A stretch of DNA of 64,000 bases from positions 4,391,501 through 4,455,500 of the forward strand of contig NZ_CP091851.1 in NCBI RefSeq assembly GCF_022059845.1. Direction: 5' to 3'. The translations under genes were made by a program, and so were the position numbers. Position 1 is the stretch's first letter. Each line of letters starts with the position of its first letter. The notes under the pieces are model-generated. The model saw nothing but the letters and a program-made list of their open reading frames with translations. It had not been told where the DNA came from and ran no database searches. Shown here piece after piece: positions 29,848 through 38,916 of this stretch. Source of the DNA: Terrirubrum flagellatum (GTDB lineage: Bacteria > Pseudomonadota > Alphaproteobacteria > Rhizobiales > Beijerinckiaceae).

Positions 29848-30462
29848 CTATTCATGCGCAAAGATGTCGCTCTCCGCCCATCCCGCAAGATCAAGCTCGG
29901 CCCGGGTGGCGAGAAAGCCAAAGCAGGCGGCGGCGATGTGGGTCCGGCCCTCCCGCGCCAGCATGGCGTCGAGCCGCGTCTTCAGCGCGTGCAGATGCAG
30001 GACGTCCGAAGCCGCATAGGCGAGCTGCGCGTCCGTGAGCTGGTCGGCGCCCCAATCAGACGATTGTTGCTGTTTCGACAGATCAACGCCCAGGAGTTCG
30101 CGGACGAGGTCCTTGAGCCCATGGCGGTCGGTATAGGTGCGCGCCAGCTTCGACGCGATCTTGGTGCAATAGACCGGGCCGGTGACGACGCCGAGCCCCT
30201 GCTTCAGGGCGGCGATGTCGAAGCGGGCGAAATGAAAGATTTTCAACACCGCGGGGTCGGTCAGCACGCGTTTCAGATTGGCCGCCTCCGGCCCTCCCTT
30301 ACGGATCTGCACTACGTCGGCGGAGCCGTCGCCTCTCGATATCTGCACGACGCAGAGTCGATCGCGCAACGGATTGAGGCCAAGGGTTTCAGTGTCGATC
30401 GCGATCGAAGCGCCGGGCTCGAAGCCGGCGGGAAGATCGTCGCGGTGGAAACGAATGGTCAT
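29848..30462 (-). CDS. RNase D-like 3'-5' exonuclease (short form)
   Basis: The 204-residue protein is a DEDD exonuclease domain alone: IAIDTETLGL holds D23 and E25, FHFARFDIAAL holds the third acid, and YAASDVLHLHAL the fourth. It lacks the HRDC domains of full RNase D, as in the short proteins common in alphaproteobacteria. It probably trims stable RNAs. It sits directly upstream of the lpt operon on the same strand. Confidence 0.87.
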   Translation of the reverse strand: MTIRFHRDDLPAGFEPGASIAIDTETLGLNPLRDRLCVVQISRGDGSADVVQIRKGGPEAANLKRVLTDPAVLKIFHFARFDIAALKQGLGVVTGPVYCTKIASKLARTYTDRHGLKDLVRELLGVDLSKQQQSSDWGADQLTDAQLAYAASDVLHLHALKTRLDAMLAREGRTHIAAACFGFLATRAELDLAGWAESDIFAHE

Positions 30463-30548
30463 GCGTCAACATCTCGGAATTGCAGCCTCGCATTGACCTT
30501 CGAGGCGCGGCGGTCAAGCCGGCGGCGGCAAAAGCTGCGCCAACATCG

Positions 30549-31334
30549 TCACAGCGCCTTGACGAGGCTCTCCTCGACCTTCCCCTCACGGGCGAGCGTG
30601 AGAAGAATGGCGATCGCTTCGGCGGGCGATTTCGGCGGCTTGTAGGCCCGCTCCTCGATCAGCGCGCCATAGATGTCGCAAACGGTCACGATGCGAGTGA
30701 TGTCGCCGATGTCGGCGCCGGAGATTCCGTCGGGATAGCCGCTGCCATCGAGGTATTCGTGATGATGCCGCACCGCCGACAGCACCTCTATCGGCGCCGA
30801 GTTCTGGGCGCGCAAATAGTCATAGCCGATCACGGGGTGACGCTGGACGATCGCCTGCTCCTCAGGATCGAGGCGGCCGGGCTTGTCCAGGATCGCCAGC
30901 GGAATCCGGGCTTTGCCGATGTCGTGCATGAGGCCAGCCATGGTCAGCCGGGCAATGTCGGCGCGACGCATGCGGTTCTTCACGCCGAACGAGGTCGCGA
31001 CGCCCGTGACGAGCAGGCAATGCTGAAACGTTCCCTCGTGATAGGCGCGGACAGTGTCGAGCCACTTCGCCAGTCCGACGTCGGCGACCGCGTCGATGAC
31101 GAGATCGCTGGCGCCGGCCGCCTCCGTCAGGTCGACCGCGCCGCCTTCGGCAAGTTTCGAGAACATCTGGCAGAGAACATTTGCCGCCGCATCGACCGAT
31201 CGTCCGCCCGGCGCGCCGGCGACTTCAGCCATCGGACGAAAAGGCCCCCATCCCGGCCGCGCCTCCTCATACTCGAACACACGCCGCCGCCCCTGGCGGT
31301 CAACGACAGCGTGAACCTTGGTGGGGCGCGACAT
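30549..31334 (-). CDS. HD-GYP domain protein (probable cyclic-di-GMP phosphodiesterase)
   Basis: The 261-residue protein carries an HD-GYP domain: HD at H137-D138 in GLMHDIGKARIP, HHHEYLDGSGYPDG with GYP at about 199-201, and VCDIYGALIEERAYKPP. Such domains hydrolyse cyclic di-GMP. The first ~90 residues form an uncharacterised N-terminal part without membrane segments. The metal-binding residues look intact, so activity is plausible. It is transcribed alone. Confidence 0.87.
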   Translation of the reverse strand: MSRPTKVHAVVDRQGRRRVFEYEEARPGWGPFRPMAEVAGAPGGRSVDAAANVLCQMFSKLAEGGAVDLTEAAGASDLVIDAVADVGLAKWLDTVRAYHEGTFQHCLLVTGVATSFGVKNRMRRADIARLTMAGLMHDIGKARIPLAILDKPGRLDPEEQAIVQRHPVIGYDYLRAQNSAPIEVLSAVRHHHEYLDGSGYPDGISGADIGDITRIVTVCDIYGALIEERAYKPPKSPAEAIAILLTLAREGKVEESLVKAL

Positions 31335-31449
31335 GGGCGACGTTGGATGGACGCAAAGGACAGAAGGCCAGCGTATATTTTGAGCACGGAAGACATAAGA
31401 ATTGCTGAAACGCTTTCGTCGTCTCTCCCTTTCCGGCCGCTTTGCTGAC

Positions 31450-31938
31450 CTAGGGCGATCCCGCCAGCGGCCGCTCCTCGCCGCCGTCGCCGGGGTCGAC
31501 TGTCCAACGGCCCTGCCCGCCCTCGCGCCGATAGACCAGCTTCGGGTCCCAGCCGAGCTTGTAGGAGAGCGAATAGTCGCGAGCCTGACCGGACGCGCGA
31601 TAGTAGATCCAGGTCGTGGGACCTTCTCCGATCATGATGAAGCGGCCCCTGGCGAAAGCCGGTCCCGCCGGACCGAGATAGCCCGTCAACAGCTCGGCGT
31701 TGCCGCTGCGGTGCGGATCGGGATAGCCGTCGCGCTCCTGAGCGAAGCGATCGAGGGCGGCGATGATGAACATTCCGCGCTCAGCCAGCGCGACCAGGCA
31801 ACGGTCAACTTCCGCCCGCCGTACGCTTGAAGGGCACGAAGTCTGCGCGACTACGTCGAAGCTCAAGAAGCAGCCGGCGATGGCTGCGCCTGTCGCGATC
31901 ACGCGACGACGGTTTGGCTGCAAATCCGGTCTGGGCAT
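31450..31938 (-). CDS. Exported protein of unknown function with twin-arginine-like signal
   Basis: The 162-residue protein from the ATG at 31938 starts with NRRRVIATGAAIAGC, a twin-arginine-type leader with a possible lipobox cysteine, and a second possible cleavage after VVAQ. The mature part has CPSS...RCLVALAERGMFIIAALDRFAQERDGYPDP and YSLSYKLGWDPKLVYRR. I do not recognise a family. It lies between HD-GYP and tRNA-Leu genes on the same strand. A longer start at 31977 would almost touch the tRNA. Confidence 0.65.
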   Translation of the reverse strand: MPRPDLQPNRRRVIATGAAIAGCFLSFDVVAQTSCPSSVRRAEVDRCLVALAERGMFIIAALDRFAQERDGYPDPHRSGNAELLTGYLGPAGPAFARGRFIMIGEGPTTWIYYRASGQARDYSLSYKLGWDPKLVYRREGGQGRWTVDPGDGGEERPLAGSP

Positions 31939-31990
31939 GGGGCGACCCGCGCTTGCGGGCTCAACCAACCCGGACAATGCGGGGAAATGT

Positions 31991-32075
31991 TGGTGCCCAG
32001 AAGAGGACTCGAACCTCCACGGCTTTCACCACTGGTACCTGAAACCAGCGCGTCTACCAATTCCGCCATCTGGGC
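31991..32075 (-). tRNA. tRNA-Leu (anticodon CAG)
   Basis: Read on the minus strand the 85-nt gene starts GCCCAGATGGCGGAATTGG and ends CTGGGCACCA, so the CCA tail is encoded. The acceptor stem GCCCAG/CTGGGC, the long variable arm of a class II tRNA, the anticodon stem CTGGT/ACCAG around TTCAGGT, and the T-loop GGTTCGAGTCC are all present. The anticodon is CAG. Confidence 0.96.
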
Positions 32076-32431
32076 CCGGGCGCGCTTGTGGCGGGGGTCG
32101 GCCAAAATGTCAATTGCGAGACGGCCGCCGCGCCGGCGATCCCGCGTCGTCAGGACGCCCCCTACGCCAAGGGGCAGGGATGAGCGCCAGAACGGCTTTG
32201 CGCCCCTCCGCCTCCTCGGTCCACGCAAGGATCAAAGTCCTACCAGCGGCCGTTTACGGGCCGCCCAAGGGCCATCCAGCGCCGGCCAAACGCGCCCGCC
32301 CAGATCTGACCGCGGAGCGGTTGATTCGCGCCCGCCCGGGCACGCACTTCCGACTGAGCCCCGGCGCTGGCCACGATCCCGCCCAGGCTTGCGCCGGGAG
32401 ACCCCGGTGCGGACGCGCGTGTCCAAGAGAC
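32076..32431. other. 356-base gap without a recognisable gene
   Basis: The stretch between tRNA-Leu and the OsmC-like gene is GC-rich and shows only antisense-type open frames without family character. It should hold the tRNA promoter. I see no repeat or other element in it. Confidence 0.5.
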
Positions 32432-32944
32432 TCAGACGCGCCGCAATTTCACATCGAGCGACGGCTTCGTGTTGATCGTCTGGAAAACGACGCAATAGCG
32501 TTCGGTCAGCTTGAGCAGCGTGTCGAGTTTCTCCTGCGGCGTGTCGCCGGCGTCGACGTCGAAGGCGAGCCTGATGTCGCGGAAGCCGACGGGCGCGTCC
32601 CTGGCGACGCCGAGCGTGCCGCGAAAGTCGAGATCGCCTTCGGCCTTCACCGTCGCAGACTTCAACGGGATTTCGAGAGCGGTCGCGACCGCCTTGAGCG
32701 TCACGCCGGCGCAGGCGACGAGCGCTTCGAGCAGCATGTCGCCCGAGCAAAGCTCGGCGCCGGAGCCGCCGGTCGCCGGGTGCAGCCCGGCTTCGGCGAT
32801 GGCGCGCCCCGTCTCGACCTTGCAGGCAATTTTCGCGTCGTCCACCGAGCCTTGCGCGCGCAAGGTGATGAGCGCCGCGCCGGGCTCGGACTTGTAGCGT
32901 TCCTTGTGCGGCGCCTGTTGGGCGCGCAATGCGGCGGCGTCCAT
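32432..32944 (-). CDS. OsmC/Ohr-family protein
   Basis: The 170-residue protein belongs to the OsmC-like fold. ELCSGDMLLEALVACAGVTL carries the two cysteines typical of the peroxidatic pair region, spaced as in OsmC-like proteins. The C-terminal VDAGDTPQEKLDTLLKLTERYCVVFQTI adds a third cysteine in the usual position. Members reduce organic peroxides, but many are uncharacterised. A thiol role in oxidative stress is inferred, not shown. Confidence 0.82.
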   Translation of the reverse strand: MDAAALRAQQAPHKERYKSEPGAALITLRAQGSVDDAKIACKVETGRAIAEAGLHPATGGSGAELCSGDMLLEALVACAGVTLKAVATALEIPLKSATVKAEGDLDFRGTLGVARDAPVGFRDIRLAFDVDAGDTPQEKLDTLLKLTERYCVVFQTINTKPSLDVKLRRV

Positions 32945-33013
32945 GATGTCCTCCTGATTGGGATGGCTGAGTGGATCAGCCCGCGCGCCGAGGCAACCCC
33001 ACGGCCAATCACA

Positions 33014-33787
33014 TCACCACCAGCCGCCGACCGCTTCGAGGCGCTCATGCTTCTCGCCACACATGGCGCGATCGAGCGTCGCGATCGTCTCACGCTGCAC
33101 CCGCTCGAATGCGCTCGACAGACGATCGCGCGGACGCGCCTGCGGATTGTCGATGATCGCGGCGATGCGGCCGGGATTGGGCTGCATGACGACGATGCGG
33201 TCGGCAAGCGTGACGGCTTCCTCGATGTCATGGGTGACGATCAGGATCGTCGGCTTGCGCGCGGACCAGAGCGACAGAAGCTGCCGATGCAATCCTTGCC
33301 GCGTGACGAGATCGAGCGCGGAGAAAGGCTCGTCGAGCAGCAACACTTTCGGCCCCGCAATCAGGGCGCGCGCGATCGCCACGCGCTGCTGCTGACCGCC
33401 GGATAATTCGCGCGGCCAGCGATCGGAGTAATCGATGAGGCCGATCTGCGCGAGCATGTTGGCGACAAGCGCCTCGCGCTCTTCGGCGGTGCGCACGCGC
33501 AAGCCGAAGGCGACATTGTCGGCGACGGAGAGCCATGGCAGCAGCCGCGGCTCCTGGAAAATCACACCAACGTCGGGATGCGGCTCCTCAATGAGGTCGC
33601 GACCGACGCGGATCGTTCCGTCGCTCGCGCGATCGAGCCCGGCGATAAGGCGAATCAAAGTCGATTTGCCGCATCCGGAGCCGCCGACAATTGCAGTGAT
33701 CGTTCCCGGCTGCAGCGAAAGATCGATATGCGACAGCGCATGCGCGCCGTTGGCGTAGATTTTCGAGAGATTGCGGATCGTCAGCAT
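33014..33787 (-). CDS. ssuB: ABC transporter ATP-binding protein (sulfonate/nitrate/taurine type)
   Basis: The 257-residue ATPase has Walker A GGSGCGKST (about 35-43), signature LSGGQQQRVAIARAL, Walker B VLLLDEPFSALD and the H-loop THDIEEAVTLADR. It belongs to the SsuB/TauB/NrtD group. It is the third gene of a binding protein-permease-ATPase operon, seven bases after the permease. The start at 33787 is the first with family sequence (MLTIRNLSKIY). Confidence 0.88.
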   Translation of the reverse strand: MLTIRNLSKIYANGAHALSHIDLSLQPGTITAIVGGSGCGKSTLIRLIAGLDRASDGTIRVGRDLIEEPHPDVGVIFQEPRLLPWLSVADNVAFGLRVRTAEEREALVANMLAQIGLIDYSDRWPRELSGGQQQRVAIARALIAGPKVLLLDEPFSALDLVTRQGLHRQLLSLWSARKPTILIVTHDIEEAVTLADRIVVMQPNPGRIAAIIDNPQARPRDRLSSAFERVQRETIATLDRAMCGEKHERLEAVGGWW

Positions 33788-33794
33788 GAGAACC

Positions 33795-34640
33795 TCACAG
33801 ACGCGACGCAGAAAGATCCTGCCATCGCAGAACCGGGCGGCTCGCAGCGACAAGGATGGCGTCGCAGATTTTGCCAAGCAGCGCGAAGATGATAATCGCC
33901 GCCAGAATCTGGTCAGGCTTGCCCATCTGCTGACCATCGACGAGAAGATAGCCAAGCCCCTCGCTCGCGCCCATGAATTCGGCCGCGACGACGAACATGA
34001 AGCCAAGGCCGAGACCGGCGCGCAACGCGACAACCCAATTCGGCGACACCGCGGGAAGAAGAATGCGGCGCGCCGTCTGCCATTTCGTCAGGCGGAAGAC
34101 GCGGCCGATCTCCAGCGTCTTACGATCAATCGACAGGATCGCGCCCATGACGCCGAGATAGACGGGGAAGAATACGCCGATCGCGATCAACGCGACCTTC
34201 GACGCTTCGAAGATGCCGAGCCAGAGAATGAAGAGCGGCACCCAGGCGATCGAGGGAATGGCGCGCAATCCCTGCAGTGTTGGATCGAACAGGCGGCGCG
34301 CGAGCGATGACGCGCCAACAGCGGCGCCAGCAAGCGTGCCGAGCGCGGCGCCAAGCGCGAAACCAACGAATACGCGCGCCAACGTCGCAACGAGATGCGT
34401 CGCCAACTCGCCCGAGCGCGCAAGTTCTATGATCGTCGCGAAGATAACCGAAGGAGCGGGCGTCAATCGTCCTGTGATGACGCCCAAGCGGATCGCAGCC
34501 TCCCACGCAATGAGCGCTGCAAGGGGAACGATGAGCCCCGTCAGAGCGCGCGGCGCGGGTACGGGCGACGCAGCGCGGGCCGGCTTTTCGACAGGCGCGG
34601 AAAGCGGCTGCGCCGCAGCGTCAATCGAGGCGTCAGTCAT
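33795..34640 (-). CDS. ssuC: ABC transporter permease (sulfonate/nitrate/taurine type)
   Basis: The 281-residue permease has about six membrane segments and the binding-protein-dependent transport loop AAEFMGASEGLGYLLVDGQQM. The first ~30 residues are a polar Ala/Pro leader. SsuC/TauC family, pairing with the ATPase that follows. A perfect inverted repeat separates it from the binding-protein gene upstream. Confidence 0.87.
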   Translation of the reverse strand: MTDASIDAAAQPLSAPVEKPARAASPVPAPRALTGLIVPLAALIAWEAAIRLGVITGRLTPAPSVIFATIIELARSGELATHLVATLARVFVGFALGAALGTLAGAAVGASSLARRLFDPTLQGLRAIPSIAWVPLFILWLGIFEASKVALIAIGVFFPVYLGVMGAILSIDRKTLEIGRVFRLTKWQTARRILLPAVSPNWVVALRAGLGLGFMFVVAAEFMGASEGLGYLLVDGQQMGKPDQILAAIIIFALLGKICDAILVAASRPVLRWQDLSASRL

Positions 34641-34676
34641 CGTCGCTGGCTCTGGAATTCGAGATGAAACGAGGAC

Positions 34677-34720
34677 GGGATCGCGCAGCCGAGAGGAGGA
34701 GGAGAAGGCTGCGCGATCCC
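34677..34720 (-). promoter_or_regulatory. Intercistronic 14-bp inverted repeat in the ABC operon
   Basis: GGGATCGCGCAGCC (34677-34690) and GGCTGCGCGATCCC (34707-34720) are exact inverse complements with a 16-base purine-rich loop. It lies between the binding-protein gene and the permease gene of one operon. Such hairpins often protect the upstream mRNA or partly stop transcription, so the binding protein is made in excess; that role is inferred. Confidence 0.65.
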
Positions 34721-34760
34721 GCCGGCGATCCGCCGCCGCAGTCGACGGCGGACCGATCCC

Positions 34761-35747
34761 TTATTTGCTCGCGGATTTGGTCTGGGCGAAGCGCGGCTCG
34801 ATCAGCGCATCAACCGCAGCCTTCACGTCCGTCTCGGGCTTGATGACGCCGGCCGTCTGCAGAGCGAGGCCCGCAGCAAGGATCGTCTCGGCCTGAGTTG
34901 ATCCAATCGTTCCGCTCGTGATGTCGGTGCGCGCGATCTGACGATCGATGACCGCATCAGGCAGTTTCGTCGCCGTGACCAGTGAAGCCTTCAACGCGGC
35001 GGGCTCGGCGACGGCCTGCTTGCGCGCATCTTCATAGGTCTTGAGAACGCGCGTCACGATGTCAGGATATTTCTTCGCGAAATCCTCGGACACGTTGAGC
35101 ACGCCCCAGGTGTTCCATTCGGGCTTGCGGAAGAAGAGCCTGGCGCCAAACTCCGCTTCCGCCGCGGCGGTCAGCGGATCGAGGCCGGCCCAGGCATCGA
35201 CATCGCCGCGCTCCAGCGCGATCTTGCCATCGGGATGCTGCAGCAGGACGAGCTTCACATCCTTCTCGGTCAGCTTCGCGTCCTGCAAGGCGCGCGCGAG
35301 GAAAATGTGCGGATCGGTGCCGCGCGTGACAGCGACGCGCTTGCCCTTCAAGTCCGCGACCGTCTTGATGGCGTCGGACTTCGTCACCAGCGCAGTCCAT
35401 TCCGGCCGCGAATAGACATAGACCGATTTGATCGGATTGCCGTTGATGCGTCCGATCAGCGCCGCGGCGCCGGCGGTCGAGCCGAAATCAAGCGAGCCGG
35501 CATTGAGGAATTCGAGCGCCTTGTTGGAGCCCAGCGACTGCACCCAGCGGATGGCTATCCCGTCTTTGGCGAACTCCTTTTCGAGGAGACCGCGATCCTT
35601 CAGGAGAAGGCCGACCGGATTGTAGGTGGCGTAGTCGATCCGGATTTCGGTTGGTTTCGTCTGCGCTTGCGCGGCGACGGAGCCTGTCACCGCGGCGGCG
35701 GCGGCGAAGGACAGGACGGAACGGCGGGAGAAGGAAAAAATCGGCAT
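34761..35747 (-). CDS. ssuA: ABC transporter substrate-binding protein (SsuA family)
   Basis: The 328-residue protein has a twin-arginine-like leader FSRRSVLSFAAAAAVTGSVAA cut at about residue 29. The mature part is of the SsuA/NrtA/TauA type: RIDYATYNPVGLLLKDRGLLEKEF, GSTAGAAALIGRINGNPIKSVY and KRVAVTRGTDPHIFLARAL. It delivers sulfonate- or related anions to the permease. A GGAGG ribosome site precedes the ATG. First gene of the operon, divergent from glnD over about 300 bases. Confidence 0.87.
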   Translation of the reverse strand: MPIFSFSRRSVLSFAAAAAVTGSVAAQAQTKPTEIRIDYATYNPVGLLLKDRGLLEKEFAKDGIAIRWVQSLGSNKALEFLNAGSLDFGSTAGAAALIGRINGNPIKSVYVYSRPEWTALVTKSDAIKTVADLKGKRVAVTRGTDPHIFLARALQDAKLTEKDVKLVLLQHPDGKIALERGDVDAWAGLDPLTAAAEAEFGARLFFRKPEWNTWGVLNVSEDFAKKYPDIVTRVLKTYEDARKQAVAEPAALKASLVTATKLPDAVIDRQIARTDITSGTIGSTQAETILAAGLALQTAGVIKPETDVKAAVDALIEPRFAQTKSASK

Positions 35748-36042
35748 GAGAGCCTCCGTTGATGCGGCAAGGCTCCCGGTCGAAGGCGAAGCCTGCGACC
35801 GACCCTGGCGCTTTAGCTGCATTTATTCGGCGACCGGCCCGGCTTATCCGGACAGGCCCCTCGCGCCCGCAAGCTGCTCGCTCAAATCGGCGCGTATCCG
35901 TTCTTTATGTCGGACTATACGTTCTGTCAAACGGATTATTCTTCTATATCGAACGGCGTCAGGGGGAAACTTCGCCGCCTGCGCGTCGTGTGGCGGCGGC
36001 TCCCCGGCGCGTGTTAAGCGGAGGCGCACTATCTGCTGATTC
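35748..36042. other. Divergent intergenic region between the ABC operon and glnD
   Basis: This ~295-base gap holds the opposing promoters of ssuA and glnD. It is less GC-rich around 35920-35960, which suits promoter sequence. I see no gene in it and cannot place a specific promoter or operator with confidence. Confidence 0.45.
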
Positions 36043-38826
36043 ATGTCCGCCGCCGCGCCCCTTGTCGCCTCGCAGTCCCAGCACGCCCGATCGGCGGCGG
36101 AGCTTCGCGCCCGCATCGACGACATCGTGGCGGCGAGCGACACCGTGCAGGGCGCGAGGCCCCAGGTGCTCGAATTGCTGCGCGACGCGCTGGCGCGCGG
36201 ACGCGAAGAGGCGCGGGCCCAGCTCCGGCTGAAGCGCGACGGCTTCATCTGCGCGCGCGCGCTCGCGGCGAACATGGATGATCTCATCCATGCGACGCAC
36301 CACTTCGTCACCGCCCATCTCTATCGCACGCATAATCCTTCCTCCGGCGAGCGCATTGGCGTCGCCGCGGTCGGCGGCTACGGACGCGGAACGCTGGCGC
36401 CGGGATCAGACGTTGATCTTCTCTTCCTGATGCCGTCGAAGCGCACCGCCTGGGTCGAGAGCGTCGTCGAGGCGATGCTCTATCTGCTCTGGGATCTCCG
36501 GCTGAAGGTCGGCCACTCCACGCGCACGATCGAGGATTGCCTGCGCGAGGCGCGTGGCGACATGACGATCCGCACCGCGCTGCTCGAAGCGCGCCATCTC
36601 GTCGGCGATCGGCCTCTGTTCGCGGATATGGAGAAGCGATTCCGCAAGGAAATCGTCGAAGGCACGGCCTCTGAATTCGTGCAGGCGAAATTGGCTGAGC
36701 GCGAGAACCGCGTCGATCGCGCCGGCCACTCTCGCTATCTCGTCGAGCCCAACGTCAAGGACGGCAAGGGCGGATTGCGCGACCTCAACACGCTCTTCTG
36801 GATCGCGAAATATGTCTATCGCGTGCAGGACCCGAAGCAGCTTGTGAAAGCCGGGCTGTTCTCGCGCGATGAGCTCTCGCTGTTCGAGCGCTGCGAGGAG
36901 TTTCTGTGGCGCGTCCGCTGCCATATGCATTTCGCCACCGGCCGCGCGGAAGAGCGCTTGTCGTTCGACATGCAGCGCCTGATCGCGCCGGAGTTCGGCT
37001 ACGCCGCTCATGGCGGGCTGTCGGCGGTGGAGCGCTTCATGAAGCGCTACTTCCTCATCGCGAAAGACGTCGGCGATCTCACCGCCATCGTCTGCGCGGC
37101 GCTTGAAGCGCGTGAAGCGAAGCCGCGCGCCATGCTCGACCGAATCATGGGCCGCTTGCGGCGACGCCAGCCGACGCGGATCGACAATCCTGATTTTGCG
37201 GTCGAGACCAACCGCCTGACGATCGCGCGGCAGGATGTGTTCGAGCGCGATCCCGTCAATCTCATTCGCCTGTTTCATCTGGCGGACAAGCATAACATCG
37301 CCATCCATCCGCACGCCATTCGGCGCGTGACGCAGTCGCTTCATCGCATCGACCGCGCGCTGCGCGCAAATCCCGAAGCCAACCAGCTCTTTCTCGATAT
37401 TCTGACGTCGCGACGCTCGCCGGAAGTGGTGCTGCGCCGCATGAATGAATCCGGCGTGCTTGGGAAATTCATTCCCGATTTCGGCCGCGTCGTCGCGATG
37501 ATGCAGTTCAACATGTATCATCACTATACGGTCGACGAGCATCTCATCCGCACGATCGGCGTGCTCGCGGAGGTGGACGCTGGCCGGCTCGAGGCTGAGC
37601 ATCCTCTCGCCAACAAGATCATGCCCACGCTCGCCAATCGCCGGGCGCTCTATGTCGCGCTGTTCCTGCACGACATCGCCAAGGGCAGGCCGGAGGATCA
37701 TTCGATCGCCGGCGCTAAGGTCGCGCGCAAACTGTGCCCGCGTCTCGGACTGAGCGCTGCGGAGACAGACACGGTCGTGTGGCTCGTCACCTACCATCTC
37801 ACGATGTCGACGATCGCGCAGAGCCGCGACCTCTCCGACCCCAAGACGATCGAATCCTTCGCCAACATCGTGCAATCGCTGGAGCGGTTGAAGCTGCTGC
37901 TGGTGCTGACCGTCTGCGACATCAAGGCGGTCGGACCCGGCGTCTGGAACGGCTGGAAAGGCCAGCTTCTGCGCACGCTCTATTACGAGACCGAAGTCGT
38001 GCTCACCGGCGGCCATTCCGGCGTCGAGCGGAAGGAGCGCGTGCGCCTGGCGCAGGCGGCCCTGCGCGAGCGCTTGCCCGCCATGAGCGACGACGCCTTT
38101 GCGGCCTATGCGGCGCGCCATTATCCCGCCTACTGGCTCAAGGTCGATCTCGAACAGAAGGTGAAGCAGCACGCCCTGCTCGCGAGCGTCGACGAAGGTC
38201 CGCGCAAGCTCGCCAGCGCGATCGCAACCGACGCCTTCCGCGGCGTGACGGAATTGACCGTGCTGGCGCCCGACCATCCCCGGCTCCTGTCGATCGTCAC
38301 CGGCGCCTGCGCGGCGGCCGGCGCCAACATCGTCGATGCGCAGATCTACACCACGACCGACGGCTGGGCGCTCGATACGATCTCGATCTCGCGCGCCTTC
38401 GATCGCGACGATGACGAATTGCGCCGGGCGGAAAGGGTCACGCGCACCATCGAACAGGCCTTGCAGGGCGAGGTGCATGCCGGCCGTCTTGTCCGCGAGC
38501 GGCACAAGCCGCGAAGCCACGCCAAGACCTTCGACGTGGCGCCGGAGGTCATCATCGACAACGCGCTGTCAGGCCGATTCACCGTCATCGAGGTGTCGGG
38601 CCTCGATCGGCAGGGGCTGCTTTACGACCTGACCTCGGCGATCTCGAAGCTCAATCTGAACATCGGCTCCGCCCATATCGCGACCTTCGGCGAGCGGGCC
38701 GTCGACTCCTTCTACGTCACCGACCTGACCGGCGGGAAAATCGAGAACGCCAACCGCCAGAACGCTATCCGCAAGCATCTGCTGGAGGTGTTCCATGAAG
38801 AGCCCCATCTCGCCCGTTCGGCTTGA
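36043..38826 (+). CDS. glnD: Bifunctional [protein-PII] uridylyltransferase/uridylyl-removing enzyme
   Basis: The 927-residue protein shows the full GlnD layout. The nucleotidyltransferase motif is GGYGRG...GSDVD (about 111-125), the HD domain is LHDIAKGRPEDHS (about 542), and two C-terminal ACT domains begin near ELTVLAPDHPRLLSIVTGAC and VIEVSGLDRQGLLYDLTSAI. It senses glutamine and modifies PII to control nitrogen assimilation. The start is the first ATG in frame after an upstream gap. Confidence 0.97.
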   Translation: MSAAAPLVASQSQHARSAAELRARIDDIVAASDTVQGARPQVLELLRDALARGREEARAQLRLKRDGFICARALAANMDDLIHATHHFVTAHLYRTHNPSSGERIGVAAVGGYGRGTLAPGSDVDLLFLMPSKRTAWVESVVEAMLYLLWDLRLKVGHSTRTIEDCLREARGDMTIRTALLEARHLVGDRPLFADMEKRFRKEIVEGTASEFVQAKLAERENRVDRAGHSRYLVEPNVKDGKGGLRDLNTLFWIAKYVYRVQDPKQLVKAGLFSRDELSLFERCEEFLWRVRCHMHFATGRAEERLSFDMQRLIAPEFGYAAHGGLSAVERFMKRYFLIAKDVGDLTAIVCAALEAREAKPRAMLDRIMGRLRRRQPTRIDNPDFAVETNRLTIARQDVFERDPVNLIRLFHLADKHNIAIHPHAIRRVTQSLHRIDRALRANPEANQLFLDILTSRRSPEVVLRRMNESGVLGKFIPDFGRVVAMMQFNMYHHYTVDEHLIRTIGVLAEVDAGRLEAEHPLANKIMPTLANRRALYVALFLHDIAKGRPEDHSIAGAKVARKLCPRLGLSAAETDTVVWLVTYHLTMSTIAQSRDLSDPKTIESFANIVQSLERLKLLLVLTVCDIKAVGPGVWNGWKGQLLRTLYYETEVVLTGGHSGVERKERVRLAQAALRERLPAMSDDAFAAYAARHYPAYWLKVDLEQKVKQHALLASVDEGPRKLASAIATDAFRGVTELTVLAPDHPRLLSIVTGACAAAGANIVDAQIYTTTDGWALDTISISRAFDRDDDELRRAERVTRTIEQALQGEVHAGRLVRERHKPRSHAKTFDVAPEVIIDNALSGRFTVIEVSGLDRQGLLYDLTSAISKLNLNIGSAHIATFGERAVDSFYVTDLTGGKIENANRQNAIRKHLLEVFHEEPHLARSA

Positions 38827-38850
38827 TTTTTTCGTCCCGCCCCCTGATAT
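38822..38850 (+). promoter_or_regulatory. Candidate RpoH (sigma-32) promoter of grpE
   Basis: CTTG at 38822-38825 is followed after exactly 17 bases by CCTGATAT at 38843-38850, about 65 bases before the grpE start. The dnaK gene has the same arrangement (CTTG-N17-CCTATAT). Alphaproteobacterial RpoH promoters have CTTG at -35 and a C-rich, AT-ended -10. The CTTG overlaps the glnD stop codon. Confidence 0.45.
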
Positions 38851-38916
38851 GCCGACCGATCCTTTCATCGGCCGCCGCGGAGCCCGCCGGCGGTCTGAAA
38901 CCATTGATCTGAAGCG

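Noticed and set aside
36406-38520. A 704-codon open frame antisense to glnD.
   Set aside because: It mirrors the codon structure of glnD, has no recognisable domain, and such long antisense frames are common in GC-rich genomes.
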